64,000 nt of DNA. It comes from Diplocarpon mali. Lineage: Eukaryota; Ascomycota; Leotiomycetes; Helotiales; Drepanopezizaceae. The position numbers and the translations under genes are program-made. Positions 12,306 to 22,624 of the stretch are shown piece after piece. Each line of letters begins with the position of its first letter. The stretch's first letter is position 1. The notes beneath the pieces were generated by a model that had not been told where the DNA came from, did not search any database, and saw nothing but the letters and a program-made list of their open reading frames with translations. The stretch spans positions 62,001-126,000 of the forward strand of contig JAENRP010000020.1 of NCBI GenBank assembly GCA_024741835.1, read 5' to 3'.

Positions 12306-12906
12306 CTAATTCAAAAGCTCCTTCACAATCCTAGCCACATCTCCCTTCTCAACCGGTTTATCCCCTAGTACCTCGGGCGCAAAAACCCTTTTCAACACAT
12401 CCCCCACCTTGATCTCCTTTTCCACTCCGCGAAATTCCTCCAAGACATCCTGCACAGCCCTCCTCACCTCTTCCTCCCCAAGCACCTCCACGCCGCCCGC
12501 ATACTCCTCCAACACCTTGATCTGGAGCTCCTCCTTGTCCGCCAGATCCTGCCTCCCGGCCGCGCTGAACTCTGCGCTTGCTGCCTTACCTGCGGACACG
12601 GATCTCCGCAAGAGGGCGAGCACTTGCATGTCTGTGTTGATGGGGGACGAGGTCTTGGAGGCATTGAGTGACTGTGAGAGGAGAGACCGAAGGACGGAGA
12701 GCCGGTTGGTGTCCTTCTGCTGCATGGCGGTCTTCATGTCTTTTCTGCACGCGGGGGACGTGAGTCGGTGGTGGGGAATGGGGAAAAGAGAGGGGAGGTA
12801 GGTACCGAATTTTGAGGAGCATGGGGGGCGTGGTGCTTGTTCCTGTTGCGTATGTACGGGCCTGGATACAGCGCCGCGAGGCACGCAGGAGGGGGCGAGC
12901 GCACAT
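12306..12906 (-). CDS. AIM41: Mitochondrial YqeY-domain protein, Aim41-like
   Basis: Exons 12906-12806 and 12744-12306 are separated by a 61-nt GT..AG intron and encode 179 residues. The unspliced frame runs through the intron from a different upstream ATG (12941), but that reading loses family similarity. With the intron removed, a basic presequence (MCARPLLRASRRCIQ followed by ARTYATGTS) leads into PPMLLKIRKDMKTAMQQKD, then TNRLSVLRSLL and the YqeY core. This arrangement fits a mitochondrial targeting peptide with cleavage near RTYA. Bacterial YqeY is GatB-like and yeast Aim41 is mitochondrial; the exact role is unknown. The family is clear; the start is well supported. Confidence 0.85.
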
Positions 12907-13832
12907 CTTGCGAAGAAGCGGGTTGTGCGAGAGGTGGACAATCAGGTGCTGGTGATGAGAGGAGCTCGCCGTGTGAAGTGGAAAGATGTCGTGGAGTTGG
13001 GAGCCCGGGGTAGGATGGCCAAGAAATGCAGTATTTTATTCCCAACCTCGCGTCGACTGGCCTCGCGCCTTGCCGTGTATGTCTGTGTCTGTGTCTCGCA
13101 TGCGCCGGCGCTCATGCGAACGCCAGGTTATCAACCTTTCCTTCTTCGCGGCTGGTCGTGATCTGCCGCTTTCCACCATGTGAGGCGCTGCTGATTTCTG
13201 CTCTCTGCTTTCGCTTCCAACGTGAAGCTACAGCCTCCGCCGTCAGGGTGAGTTGCATCAGCGCTCTCCTCACTTTGGCGACTTCGAGCTCCCCCCGCGT
13301 CTGCACGCCTCCACACTCCTGGACAATTGGCACAGGGGTCAAGCAGCTCAGGAGACTTTCCGATATCTTTTCCCGGTGTTCTCGTGGGGATCCGTACTTG
13401 GACTCGGATCTTGGGTGTGCTCTCCCCCAGGCAGGGAAGCAGAGGAAGCACGGTGAGTCACGCGGCTAGCTACGTCGCAGTATATAAATCTTTTGTCACG
13501 CGGGGCGGGCTGTAATATGCTATGTAGTCAGAGAGGGCGCGCATGGATGGAAAAGCTGAATAGGGGCTCTATCTCGACTACGGCGTACATTGCTTTGCGT
13601 TGGCCAATCTGCTTGAGGCCAAGATGGTCGATGAGCTAGAACGTACTGACAAAGGGTAGACGATTGGTACATGGTTGAGAGAAGAGAGTCCCAGGAGCTT
13701 GTGTTCACTGGCCTGTGGTCTTGTTTTGTCTTGCGCGATATCACCCGTTGGTGTCTTGACGACTAGCACGGCATCGGAGACTGATATCTACAATCTCCTT
13801 TCAATATCAAGCTCTTCGCAACACCTGGAGGC
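12907..13832. other. Intergenic region upstream of two divergent genes
   Basis: This lies between the divergent Aim41-like gene (minus) and the hypothetical gene (plus), so it probably holds both promoters. Several overlapping open frames occur on both strands, but none has convincing protein character. Confidence 0.5.
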
Positions 13833-14438
13833 GTGTGCCCGCCTTCTCCCAAATCATACATCAACGGGACGTGGAGATACGTCACCAAACCAGACCTAAT
13901 CGCCCAAACCACCCAGGCCAAAATGGCATCGGTAACCTCGTCGCCCTCAACACCCCACCACCAATCCTCGCCCCACTGCCTCTCAACGCCCACGGACGAC
14001 GACAGCCAACGAGGGCGCAAGCGTCGCCGCAGCTCAGCCGCCGAGCACGTCTCGTCGAACGGCAGCACGAATCTGCGTGGTCGTGGTCGCTATCGCTCGC
14101 CCTCGCTTTCTTCTTTGACTGGCCAGCATGAGCGAGTGAGGGATAAGAGCCCGGAGAGGAAGGCGAAGAGGAAATTTCTTGGAGGATTGGGGAGGTTTAC
14201 GTTGGGATTGGGAGGGAGGGAGGTCAAAAGGGGTCAGAGTTCGAGTTGTGACGGGGAAAGAAGGAGAGAGGAAAATCAGGGAGTGGTGGGGCGGGAGGGT
14301 GCTCCAGAGTTGAGGAGCAGGAGCCATGGGGCCAGGGATAGGGATGGAACGCCTGAGGATGAGGATGGGGATGGGGATGAGCATGCGGGCGAAAAGAATG
14401 CCGAGAAGAGCGAAGCCGGCTCTGCTATCAAGGCTTGA
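13833..14438 (+). CDS. Hypothetical basic, disordered protein
   Basis: An open frame of 201 codons. A second possible start at 13923 (MASVTSSP) would remove 30 residues. The product is low complexity: a Ser/Pro/His-rich beginning, a basic patch RGRKRRRSS resembling a nuclear localisation signal, an Arg/Gly patch RGRGRYRSPS, a central block KFLGGLGRFTLGLGG, and an acidic tail with repeated DGDGDE. I recognise no domain. It could be a real small nuclear protein or the main exon of a longer gene. Moderate to low confidence that it is translated. Confidence 0.4.
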   Translation: MCPPSPKSYINGTWRYVTKPDLIAQTTQAKMASVTSSPSTPHHQSSPHCLSTPTDDDSQRGRKRRRSSAAEHVSSNGSTNLRGRGRYRSPSLSSLTGQHERVRDKSPERKAKRKFLGGLGRFTLGLGGREVKRGQSSSCDGERRREENQGVVGREGAPELRSRSHGARDRDGTPEDEDGDGDEHAGEKNAEKSEAGSAIKA

Positions 14439-14786
14439 CGAGGGCTTGTGGGTACGAGATGGGAGTGTATGATGAGAATGCGATGTAGCACGGTCGCTGG
14501 GCAGTCGCATAACATCACGAGTCAAACGGAAACGGCGCAAGGCAAATGGTCGACTGGGTCCGGGGCTGTTGGCATGGAGACTTGTTTCGGGACGAGATTC
14601 ACGGTATGGGCACGGGAATGGGAATAGCAGGCGTTCGTTTCTAGCAGCCAGCGCTGTGCGCATCATGGCTCAAAAGGGCTGCTACATAAAACTTCGAGAA
14701 ATTTTAATCACTTCTTGCTCAACGTCACTCTACGCGTCTTCTTTGTCGAGGTATCTTTTGAGGCGATCGTTGTGTTTACTACACGT

Positions 14787-14820
<34 letters not shown>

Positions 14821-15576
14821 TATTGAAAATGGAAGACCTGTCCGTTCGGAGAGTACCCGGGGCTCGGCCTCACGCATCACGCGCACGGAAGCGGCGCAAA
14901 ATCAGAAAGCTCAGCGGAATCGCAGGCCCTTACGCGTGACGCTGGGTGCTGGAGCTCTGGGTTTGTTTACATACATGCGCCCGTCCGCTGCCGCGCTCGC
15001 TTGGAGGAGCAGGCGAGGGCAGCGACTACAACCCCGTCGGTGACCAGAGAGAATGTACCAGCGAAGCCAAGATGCTCGATGGATCACTCGTTGAGTCCAT
15101 CACCCACCCGTCAGCACCTCCCAAATCCAATTGACCGTCATCTATTCACGGCCAAGGCCAGGCGTGTGGCTGCACATGGTGGTTTGTTTCTAGATGAGGC
15201 TAAGAGCAGTCATTTCGATTCTAATGTGACGAAAAGATTTTTGTACTTTTTTGTAAAAAAAATATCAGAAAATCTACCATCACACACTTGATTCTTTCAG
15301 ATGCGAATACAGCACCAATCCCAAAGCTTCACAGAGCTTCTCTCGATCAAATTCTCTCTCATCTGTACTGCTACGTATTTGCAGAAAAGGGAGACACGGT
15401 AGAGCACGGGAACACCTTTACCCGAAAACACCAAACATCAGAGGAATGCCGAGGGGAAAAAAAGTTGCTGAATCACGTCCATAAATTTTCCGTTTCCCTC
15501 CTGAACGCCGCCCTTGCATCCGAAGCATCTCATCATGAGTAAAGAGGATAGGAGAAGTAGACAGTGGAAGAGCAGT
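14439..15576. other. Intergenic region with a dinucleotide microsatellite
   Basis: Apart from the (AC)n repeat at 14794-14820, I see no supported gene. Short open frames here have no recognisable features. Confidence 0.5.
14794..14820. repeat. (AC)13 microsatellite
   Basis: About 13 uninterrupted AC units flanked by a TATATA stretch. Simple repeat. Confidence 0.95.
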
Positions 15577-17778
15577 TTATCGACTGTTGGTCTTGCCCAT
15601 ACCGCGCTTGCCGGAGAACTGAGGGGGTGGAGAGTTAGTATTCGGGAAGGTCTCGGTTATGAGATGTGGGAGATGGGTTGTAAGGGAAGGTCCATATATC
15701 TGGGAAGGAGGAGAGAGAGACGTACCAAGTGCTTCGGCATTGCGGCTGCCACATGTCGGTCGGCTTCACCCTGTCTAGCCATTCTGTTCATATGTCTCTG
15801 ACTCAACTTCTGCGCTCGCTCGGCCTTCGTTCTCGCAACCTCATTGGTCACCCCGTCATCACGTCTATTGCTCTGACTTCTTGCCCTGCTCTTCGCGCGC
15901 ATCTTCGACTCGTAATCGGGAGAATCCACGTCCATAACATCCTCAGTACCTGTACGGCTGCGTACCATACTCCTTCCTCTGCTTTGGTTGCGGGCACGCA
16001 CACCAATAGAATCGGTCTCAAGACCGAGAGAGTCGAGATGGTCTTCCATATCGGTGAGCTTCTTGCGGACCAGCGTACGAGGTATGACGGCACGGTTCTT
16101 CAGCGACTTCTTCATCTTGGCCGCGTTTCGGATCTCCATCCTCTTCTCGCGGATCTGGTCAGCCTTCATGCGGATCTCCGCGTCCTCGGCGTCCTCCATC
16201 TCCTCCTCAGAATCGTAATAGCCCTCGGCCTCTAGCTTCTCTTCCTCCTCCTCCAGGGACGCGAGCTTAGCTTCAATTTCCGGGTCGATGAAATCGTACA
16301 CATTCTTGCCGTCGAAGATTTCGGGGATCTTGTCGTGTTTCCACTCGTCGTTCTCGAGCAGGTACTTGTCCTTGAGATCGACGTTGTAGACACCCGCACC
16401 GCCGTTTTCTTCTTCGATGTCCCGCGCCAGTCGGATCCGCTCGGGATCGTTCTTGTCGTACTTCTTCTTGATCTTGACAGCTTCGGGGATGAAGGTCTCG
16501 CGCACGATACCGTCCATAGGCTTGGCAACGTGAATTCGAGTCAGGACATCTTGGAGACGGCCGCCGACTCCGCTACTGTTGCTGCCAGCCTTGAGTTTCT
16601 GGGCCACGCGGTCGGCGATTAGGCGCTCGCAGGCGGCGTTCTTGACTTCTTGGACGCCTTCGGCGGTGGTGCAGGAGAGCTGAAGCATCTCAACATCTCC
16701 AGGCTTCAGGAGGGCTTGCAACGCGGCTTGGGTCTCCTCATCGAGATCCTCTGGGCGAGTAACGTCGATTTTATTGATGACGATGAAGACAAGCTTGTTG
16801 GCGAAGAGGGGTTTAATGCTCTGGAAGAGCTGCATTTGTGCCTGCACGGTGTAACCGCACTGCTCGGAGAGATCCATGAAATACAGGATAGCAGAACGCA
16901 GATGTGCGATTGCGGTGATGGATTGCATTTCAATAGTGTTCATCTCCTCCAAGGGGTGGTCTAATATGCCTGGGGTATCAATGGCTTGGAATCGCAAGTA
17001 CTTGTAGTCGAAATGTCCAACAAACAGACTCTTAGTCGTGAATGCATATGGCTGGATGTCGACATCGGCTCTGGTGACGCTCTTCAAGAAGCTGGATTTT
17101 CCGACATTTGGGTACCCGCAGATCAGCAGCGTTCTGGTATTGGGATCGATTGAGGGGAGGCGACCGAGATGCTGGCGGACCTGGTCGAGGTACAGAAGGG
17201 GATCTTTCAGTCTTTTGCAGATGGTCGCCATGCGACCCAGCGCTGCACGCTTAAGCTGCTTACACTGGAAGAGTGACTGGGCGTATTTGAGGAGGCGCAC
17301 ATAATCTCGTGAAACGATTTCAATCAGATGCTTGGCGGTCGAGAGTTGACCGAGCGCTATCCGGAAATGGTCGGCATCGTAGAGTGTGTTGAGGAGATCT
17401 TTGTGAAATGGATGGATATCGGCGAGACGAGGGAAGCCATCAAGAATCAAAGAGAGCTTCTCGCAGAAAGTCTCTTGTGTGAATTTTACCTTACGAGTAT
17501 AGAAATCTGCGCGTTTGTCAGTCCATGCGCCCTTCAAATGTAGTAAATCGAACATTCTTACTTCTAATACGGCTAATCTGGAAACCACTATTGCGAAATA
17601 AGAGTCAGCATCTTCCTCGCAGCTATGCGAATTTGGTAAAAGAGAATCGGAAAATTTTATGACTTCTGACGTACGCTCTAATTTGCGTCGGCAGACGTCT
17701 CTGTGTCCTGCTTAATACAATGTCAAGAAATTCCTGACTAGTAGGAACTGGTTGAATGTCCTTCCAGGTGGTCTTCAT
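15577..17778 (-). CDS. NOG1: Nucleolar GTP-binding protein Nog1
   Basis: Essential GTPase of 60S ribosomal subunit assembly, acting in nucleolar and nuclear pre-60S particles. Exons 17778-17675, 17587-17562, 17506-15726 and 15618-15577 join in frame to 650 residues (yeast Nog1 is 647). Introns are 87, 55 and 107 nt. Exon 2 is a 26-nt microexon needed to restore [17 protein letters not shown]. The last exon supplies the conserved tail [13 protein letters not shown] after MPKHL. G motifs are GYPNVGKSS (about residues 174-182), DTPGI (about 220-224) and NKID (about 288-291), followed by the NOG1 segment [20 protein letters not shown] and an acidic and basic C-terminal region. The start [12 protein letters not shown] matches the family. 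Very confident. Confidence 0.95.
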
Positions 17779-18745
17779 GATGAGCGGCCTTACTGTCGTG
17801 AGGTTGATACGGTGGGATGGTCCAGAGGCACAGGAAATCCCGAAAAGTCGACAAGAATTTTAATCGGTGGTGGCAGATTGTGGCCAAGGCGCTAGCTCCC
17901 ATCAGGTCTAGACTTTTTACCTCTCCGAGTTCACGAGCCACTCCCCCACCAAGGTTATTTGGTTGAATCTGGGTCTTCAGTCAACTGTTAGAGTAGTCTC
18001 GGAAAAAGGTTGTGGGGACAATATACTTTCATCGAAGATCACTCCTCGTCTACGCTCCTCGACCTTGCTATTATGTTTAGACGCGTTTAAAAAGTTACTT
18101 CACCTGCGATACTAATAGTTAATAAGCTATCGGAATTGAGCCCAAGAGATACGGCAAGGAGTAAGACAGCTATAATCGGAAAGAGGTAAAGGACTATAAG
18201 GAAAGCAGTAATACTGTCGGCGCGTCGCTCTAAAGGAAGCGAGTGTTAATCGTAGGATATAATACTGGCGCTAACAAAATGTAGAGACAGTAATAACAAG
18301 ATCAGGGCTAAATATAAGACTATAGCAGGAATTCTACTTGCGCCAAATCCTTGAAATAAATATACCTGTACAGAAGAGAGACGATAATACGCTGATGCCG
18401 AGGGCGGTCAAGCATATTATGTGGGAATATGGGATTCACGTATTAACAATATTGAAGCTGAACAATACTGTTGGAGGGCTAAAGGCAGATGAGAGGCCGG
18501 AGGGTATCAAGCTGGTAGAACAGTGCCTAGCTATGGTACAAATCCAAGTATAAACCAAGTACTTAGATAAGGATAGTTGATGCTCTGGTTCTAATAATCT
18601 GTGGCTGGCTTTGGCGGAACGTGAGAAGAACGATATTGACCTGCAAATCATGCATTACAAGAAAACTTTGCGCTGAAATGGACTCCCATACGCAAGCCTT
18701 GGCCGGGCATCGTCAAAAGACATCGTCAACTGTACCGTTACTTGC
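17779..18745. other. Intergenic region with AT-rich degenerate stretch
   Basis: From about 17950 to 18660 base composition changes sharply: TA-rich, purine-rich plus strand, dense stops, no family-like protein. This resembles a short RIP-mutated transposon relic between two normal genes. I cannot name an element and see no terminal repeats. Confidence 0.4.
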
Positions 18746-19784
18746 TTAGCCGTAGGCTGCCCTCGCTTCCTGTGTTTTCAGGTGGAAGCCCTGAAAAATT
18801 AGCGAAGGGCTTCGACGGGGTGAGGATGGAGGACTTACCATATCAATCCAGCCTCCTCCTCCAAACTGAGCTTCACTCTTCCCAATTTTCGTGAAGCCCA
18901 ATCTCTCATACCAACTGGTCTTGTGCTTTCATGATTGTCAGTTAACTACCGCAGGGGTTTTTTTTAAAAAAAAAGAAAATCATGAATTCGGCTTACATCA
19001 TGAGCAATCAATAGTAGCTTTTTAGCAATCCCTGCCCCGTTCATGTGTTGCATATAGGACATCATCAATACTCTTCCAATGGCTCTTCCCTGGAAACCTG
19101 GCAAGACAGCCACCGAGTGAAGTACAATGTTTCGACCCGCCTCCTGGTGCCCAAGTCTTGAAGGTTTTTGAGACGGAGACTCCCACTCCTCGGGCACGCC
19201 CATAGAGGCATCGGTAGCTACGGTGTCGTTCGTCTTGGTGGAAATGACATGGCCGAGCAGAACACTGACAGCTCCGTTTCTTCGACTGGTCTCAACAGGC
19301 CTTGCTGCTTCGAAAGTCTCGCTTTTGAAGCCAGAGCCTGGCACAACAGTGCAGAAAACGCCATAACAAATCTCACCGCACATGGTGAGCCTGTACTTGA
19401 ACTGGGAAGACTTTCAGCGACAGCAATTCAACGAAAAGATAGATATCGAGCCACAATAATGTGTAGTGATGTGTTTGCATGTGTCTGCCAGCTTACCTTT
19501 TCCCTGGTAGCACGCTCCTCGGGGTTTGTAAAGGCAGCATTCTCAAGAGCAAAACAGGAGTCCAAATCCGAGATAGTGAGTGGTCGCGTGTACAGATGCA
19601 AGGTGGAGGGCGACTCGGCTTGCTGGCTCTCTGGAACGATGGTGAATTGACGCGAGTAATCCGTTGCATTAGAAGGGGAGCCCTGTTCCTGCTCTGGGCT
19701 CTCCGTCCGCTCGGTCGTGACGCTGTTTGGACTCTCAGTGAGGAGCGGATGAACCGGTTTCTCCGGCTCCAAATCATGCGGCAT
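18746..19784 (-). CDS. GNAT-family N-acetyltransferase (polyamine/arylalkylamine type)
   Basis: Exons 19784-19497, 19401-18997, 18919-18839 and 18790-18746 give 272 residues. The N-terminal 60 residues are Glu/Ser/Pro-rich. The GNAT fold begins near LHLYTRPLTISDLDSCFALE and includes EKFKYRLTMCGEICYGVFCT, the acetyl-CoA loop LPGFQGRAIGRVLM, and DTSWYERLGFTKIGKSEAQF. The layout resembles yeast Paa1 and arylalkylamine N-acetyltransferases, which acetylate polyamines or aromatic amines with acetyl-CoA. In the Q-x-x-G-x-G/A motif the first glycine is alanine (QGRAIG). The third intron (48 nt) is stop-free and in frame, so the end could also be read unspliced. Family confident, substrate unknown, last exon uncertain. 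Confidence 0.8.
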
Positions 19785-20884
19785 GGTGGGATGGCTGTGG
19801 AATTGCAGGTGGTGGAAGAGAGTTTATGATGTGACAGCGGGGTTGGGAATTGAGGTTGGAATTTGACAAGGCGAGGGGTTGCGGTTGGCTGTGTTGTATT
19901 GATGGCCAAGGTACCTGATAGACCTGAGGCGAAGTGAGGTGGTTGATGCTCGGTAGATCCAGGTCAGGTATGTTTACAGTTGGCCATCACTACCTATGCT
20001 GCCTATACTGAGCCGAGATGTTACGCAGCAGATGGCGGTGGGTTTGCAATAATGTTGAGGATGTTACTGAAGTTCTTGGAGGCACCAAGGGGAGAAAAAG
20101 AAAAGAGCACGGCTAATGTACTTCACGCAGGGCGGACGATATCAAGGAACATCTCAGCCCTAATAATGCCTTGCTCAGCCACCAACCCCTCATCCGCACT
20201 CAGCAGACTTCTGGGAATGGGGGCAGAATCGAAGTTAGCAATGTACTGTCCAGAGTAGCCCCGCAGTTTACTGCCATACCGGTAGAGATGTTTCGAAGAC
20301 TGAAGATATCATGTATGGTATGGATAATGGGTACCTGGCCTACCGAGACACAGCAATTGTGCAGCACAGTCCATAGGCTGACCCTCTGAAGATCTATAGT
20401 CAAAGTAAATACTGAGATAGAGGGGGTGAAGTATGGCTCACCGCCCGATTCTGCCCCCAGTACTCTGTAGCAGCAAAATGAAGGCGGTGAGACTTCACTT
20501 TACCCCCTGCAGCTGCGAGGGAGAGTGTGCACGAAGTATATCCATCCCATGTGAAGCTTGACTGATGAATATGACGAGCATCATCCAGACAGTGGACCTG
20601 CGGATACGTATTGCAAGCTATCGCCAGCCTCGCCTCGCGGCTCCCTGCTTGATTTCTACTCGTACTGTACGAAGTGCTTCTCCATTGAGCTTCTTACTGA
20701 TTTTGCCCTTACTTTCTGCCAACTTCTATCCAACCCGAGAACCCCTCGTCCGTTCATTCACATCTGCACTCAAGCCGCTACTCAGTTCTATCACCTCTGT
20801 TAACCCCGAACCTCCATCTGCAGTTTGTCAACACACACTCCACTTCAACGCCTTCTGGGCTGCCCAGTATCAAGGTCCTGCAGG
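19785..20884. other. Divergent intergenic region, GNAT gene and DDI1
   Basis: Probable promoters of two divergent genes. Open frames at 20558-20803 and 20565-21113 overlap the DDI1 leader and first coding exon in other frames and have no protein-family character. Confidence 0.5.
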
Positions 20885-22284
20885 ATGTGAGTATGCTCTG
20901 GACACTTGCAAGGCTCTAGTCACTAACAGATTACCAACGAAAAAGGTACATCACGTTAACGATAAATGCCCCTACCCACGATGGGGACCTCCTGACCCTC
21001 GAAATCCAACCCGATACCACGATCAGCACGCTGAAGGAATCCATCCAAGCAGAGTCCCAGATCCCCAAAACCTCTCAACACCTCTACCACAATGGCCAGC
21101 TCCTCGCAGATGAGTCCAAGACGATGGCCCAGCTCTCAATCGGGGACGGCGAGATGTTGGCGCTGCATGTACGGGAGACGGGGGGGAGTAGAGGAGTACC
21201 AGCCGGACAGCGACTGACGCAGCCAGCCCGTCAACAACAGAGAGGGCCCCAAGCTCAGACAGACCCAGAGACAATCCGGTTGCAGTTGCTCGGCAATGCA
21301 GCCGTGAGACAGCAAGTCATCGAGCAAAGACCTGCGCTGGGTGCTGTGATCAATGATCCGGAACGGTTCTCACAACTCTGGCAGCAGATGCAGGATGAGG
21401 ATACACAGGCACGGATGAGACACCATCAGCAGATTGCAGATTTGAACGCGGACCCATTTGACATCGAGGCTCAGACCAGGATCGCGGAGATGATTAGACA
21501 GGACCGCGTTCAGGAAAATCTGCAGAATGCTATTGAGCATAACCCTGAGGGTAGGAGGCACCCCACGTTGTAACCATACTCCACTGATAACACTCTAGTT
21601 TTCGGACGAGTTCACATGCTCTATATCGATGTCGAAGTCAACGGTCATAAGGTTAAAGCCTTCGTCGACTCAGGCGCTCAAGCTACGATCATGTCCCCTT
21701 CTTGTGCCGAGATGTGCGGCATCATGAGACTGGTAGACAAGCGCTATGCAGGTATTGCACGAGGTGTAGGCACTGCCGCGATTCTGGGGAGAGTCCACTC
21801 GGCACAAATCCGTATCGGTACCTTGTTTCTCCCCTGCAGTTTTACGGTTATGGAGGGGAAAGATGTCGATTTGCTGCTTGGCCTGGATATGTTGAAACGC
21901 CACCAAGCTTGTATAGACTTGTCTAAAGATAAGCTTGTAATCCAGGGTGTTGAGGTCCCATTCTTGGGAGAGGCAGATATTCCCAAGAACATGGAGGAGG
22001 AAAGAGCCGATGAACCAAAAGTTGCAGGACCAGGCGGAACCACGATTGGCGGTCGCTCAGGCGTCGTGTCTGGACCAGCGACTTCTATAGCCCAACCTGG
22101 CACCTCGGTTGTTCCACCACCACCAGCTGCCGCACCGCAACAAGCACAGCCTGAAGTCACGTACCCTCAGGAGTCGATTGATCAATTAGTAAATCTGGGA
22201 TTCTCTCCAGCCGAAGCACTCAACGCTCTGTCTGCATGTAACGGTAACGTAGAATACGCTGCCGGGCTTCTGTTCCAAGGATGA
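20885..22284 (+). CDS. DDI1: Ddi1 ubiquitin-receptor aspartic protease
   Basis: Shuttle protein that brings ubiquitylated clients to the proteasome and carries a retroviral-like aspartic protease fold. Exons are 20885-20886 (AT only), 20946-21550 and 21599-22284, giving 430 residues. The start codon is assembled across the first intron: AT joins G to give ATG TAC ATC ACG, followed by [18 protein letters not shown]. The frame upstream of 20885 has a TAA at 20801-20803 and no ATG. Domains: ubiquitin-like about 1-78; protease about 200-330 with catalytic Asp in [10 protein letters not shown] (about residue 226); a Pro/Ala linker; C-terminal UBA (about 393-430, [18 protein letters not shown]). 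Intron 1 has a CACTAAC branch-like site. Identity is very confident; the split start is inferred. Confidence 0.93.
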
Positions 22285-22624
22285 TCTGTGGCATCAGCGA
22301 TGTATGGGCGGACCGTCAGGGGTAGCATTATTGCCGGATTCTATGTTGGCCGGCACCTTACTGGATGGGCGATGTCAATTAAGGGGATGTATGGCAGGCC
22401 GAGCATCATCGCATCAGCGGGGTCGATCAGGTACCCGGCACTCTTTCCCATTTCTGAGCTGCTTCGTATCTGGCGCATGTCGTTTCCTTGGGCGTGCTTG
22501 ATGAGACCAAGAGAAAGACCTAGCAATGAATGTTTCGACGACCTGAACTATGCTTGCTATTTATGCCAGGTTGTGACTTACGAAGCGTGACAAAGGCGAC
22601 TTTCACAAGCGATAAGCGAGACCC
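22285..22624. other. Convergent intergenic region DDI1 and RRP8
   Basis: 3' flanks of two convergent genes; nothing else is recognised. Confidence 0.6.

Noticed and set aside
11800..15600. Search for a biosynthetic or defence gene cluster around the small hypothetical gene
   Set aside because: Neighbours are unrelated housekeeping genes on differing strands.
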